Source: Rhodopirellula islandica
GTDB lineage: Bacteria > Planctomycetota > Planctomycetia > Pirellulales > Pirellulaceae
Length of the DNA stretch: 64,000 bases
Direction of reading: 5' to 3'
NCBI RefSeq assembly: GCF_001027925.1
Contig: NZ_LECT01000038.1
Location: 62,001-126,000, forward strand
The position numbers and the translations under genes are program-made. Below the pieces are notes generated by a model, which had not been told where the DNA came from, ran no database searches, and saw only the letters and a program-made list of their open reading frames with translations. Of this stretch, positions 63,698-64,000 are shown one piece after another. The stretch's first letter is position 1. Each line of letters starts with the position of its first letter.

Positions 63698-64000
63698 AGG
63701 ATGAAGCTCAAATGAAATCGGTTCCGACTCCGGCATTGCGCAAGCGACGAAGCCGCGCTTGGAAGTCAGCATTCATCGCAACATTGACGGTCCCCACGGC
63801 TGCCATTTTGGTTTGGTCTTGGACTCCCCCGCCCTCAACCTGGGCACAGAACCGGGATTCACGACCGATTGACCAACAGCGTGACCGCCTCCCTTACTCC
63901 CAAACCACCAATCAACCGTACCAGGAGTCGCGTTCGCAAATGACAAGTGACCCCAACTCACGGAATGGCTTTTCACCTCCGCCATACCCCACCTACGTTC
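63694..64000 (+). CDS. Exported or anchored protein, C-terminus beyond right edge
   Basis: From ATG 63694 a frame stays open to the end of the window (102 codons). It overlaps the kinase stop by four bases (ATGA), and GGAG lies eight bases before it, so it belongs to the same operon. A basic stretch (RKRRSRAWK) is followed by a hydrophobic segment (SAFIATLTVPTAAILVWSW) that may be a signal or membrane anchor, then polar Pro/Gln/Ser-rich sequence. Its place after a sigma factor and a kinase suggests a sensing or envelope role. No domain is visible yet. Confidence 0.75.
   Translation, partial: MKDEAQMKSVPTPALRKRRSRAWKSAFIATLTVPTAAILVWSWTPPPSTWAQNRDSRPIDQQRDRLPYSQTTNQPYQESRSQMTSDPNSRNGFSPPPYPTYV

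Overview
The window looks like chromosomal DNA from a marine planctomycete of the Rhodopirellula / Pirellulaceae group. This is inferred from content, since no database search was possible. The signs are two sulfatases, a polysaccharide-lyase-14-like protein next to a BNR sialidase-like protein and a sulfatase, a redoxin / haem / type II copper monooxygenase chimera, SHD1-like repeats in a giant exported protein, a BON-domain protein, a DUF4332 protein, and an ECF sigma factor followed by a zinc-finger Ser/Thr kinase. Genes often start at GTG or TTG, many starts lack a clear Shine-Dalgarno sequence, GC is fairly high, and gaps between genes are packed with palindromic repeats. I see no tRNA, rRNA, CRISPR array or intact transposase.

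Layout. 0-4.4 kb: a Gly/His-rich exported protein cut by the left edge, a sulfatase with HEAT-like repeats, and an NRAMP-fold transporter lacking the usual metal ligands. 4.6-10.4 kb: the redoxin/monooxygenase chimera, nadD, a Uma2 nuclease followed by a relic nadD tail, rpsR, a hot-dog thioesterase, a small conserved protein and a Fur regulator. 11-17.3 kb: an ornithine-decarboxylase-like enzyme with a sodium:solute symporter, a reverse-strand pair (unknown protein and parvulin), a DUF3472 protein and phosphatidylserine decarboxylase. 18.2-28.4 kb: the giant SHD1-like protein, a BON protein, a zinc-ribbon protein, an ECF sigma factor, an unusual prepilin peptidase and a class II photolyase. 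28.9-37.1 kb: polysaccharide genes (PL14-like, sialidase-like, sulfatase), a large exported unknown protein and a PQQ-type propeller protein. 37.9-52.4 kb: homoserine dehydrogenase, a coupled pair ending in the DUF4332 protein, a TolC-like protein, an exported acidic protein, a TrmH-type methyltransferase, an acyl-CoA-synthetase-like protein, TatC, a DJ-1/PfpI protein, a lipoprotein, a GNAT enzyme and an M42 peptidase. 52.9-64 kb: a eukaryote-type UMP-CMP kinase with an extra N-terminal domain, AlaS, an M24 peptidase with accB-accC, an SDR, and an ECF sigma / anti-sigma-kinase operon that runs off the right edge.

Genes that appear to work together: accB-accC (acetyl-CoA carboxylase, with the M24 peptidase just upstream), rpsR with its two followers, the decarboxylase with its symporter, the sialidase-like and sulfatase genes (4-base overlap), and sigma factor - kinase - exported protein at the right edge (overlapping genes).

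The most unusual observations are: (i) a relic of a second nadD 3' end directly after the uma2 gene; (ii) nested miniature elements with terminal inverted repeats, one with a near-perfect target duplication inside another repeat; (iii) the eukaryote-type nucleotide kinase fusion; (iv) several proteins whose catalytic or ligand residues are replaced (NRAMP, prepilin peptidase) or whose architecture is extended (TatC, giant SHD1-like protein).
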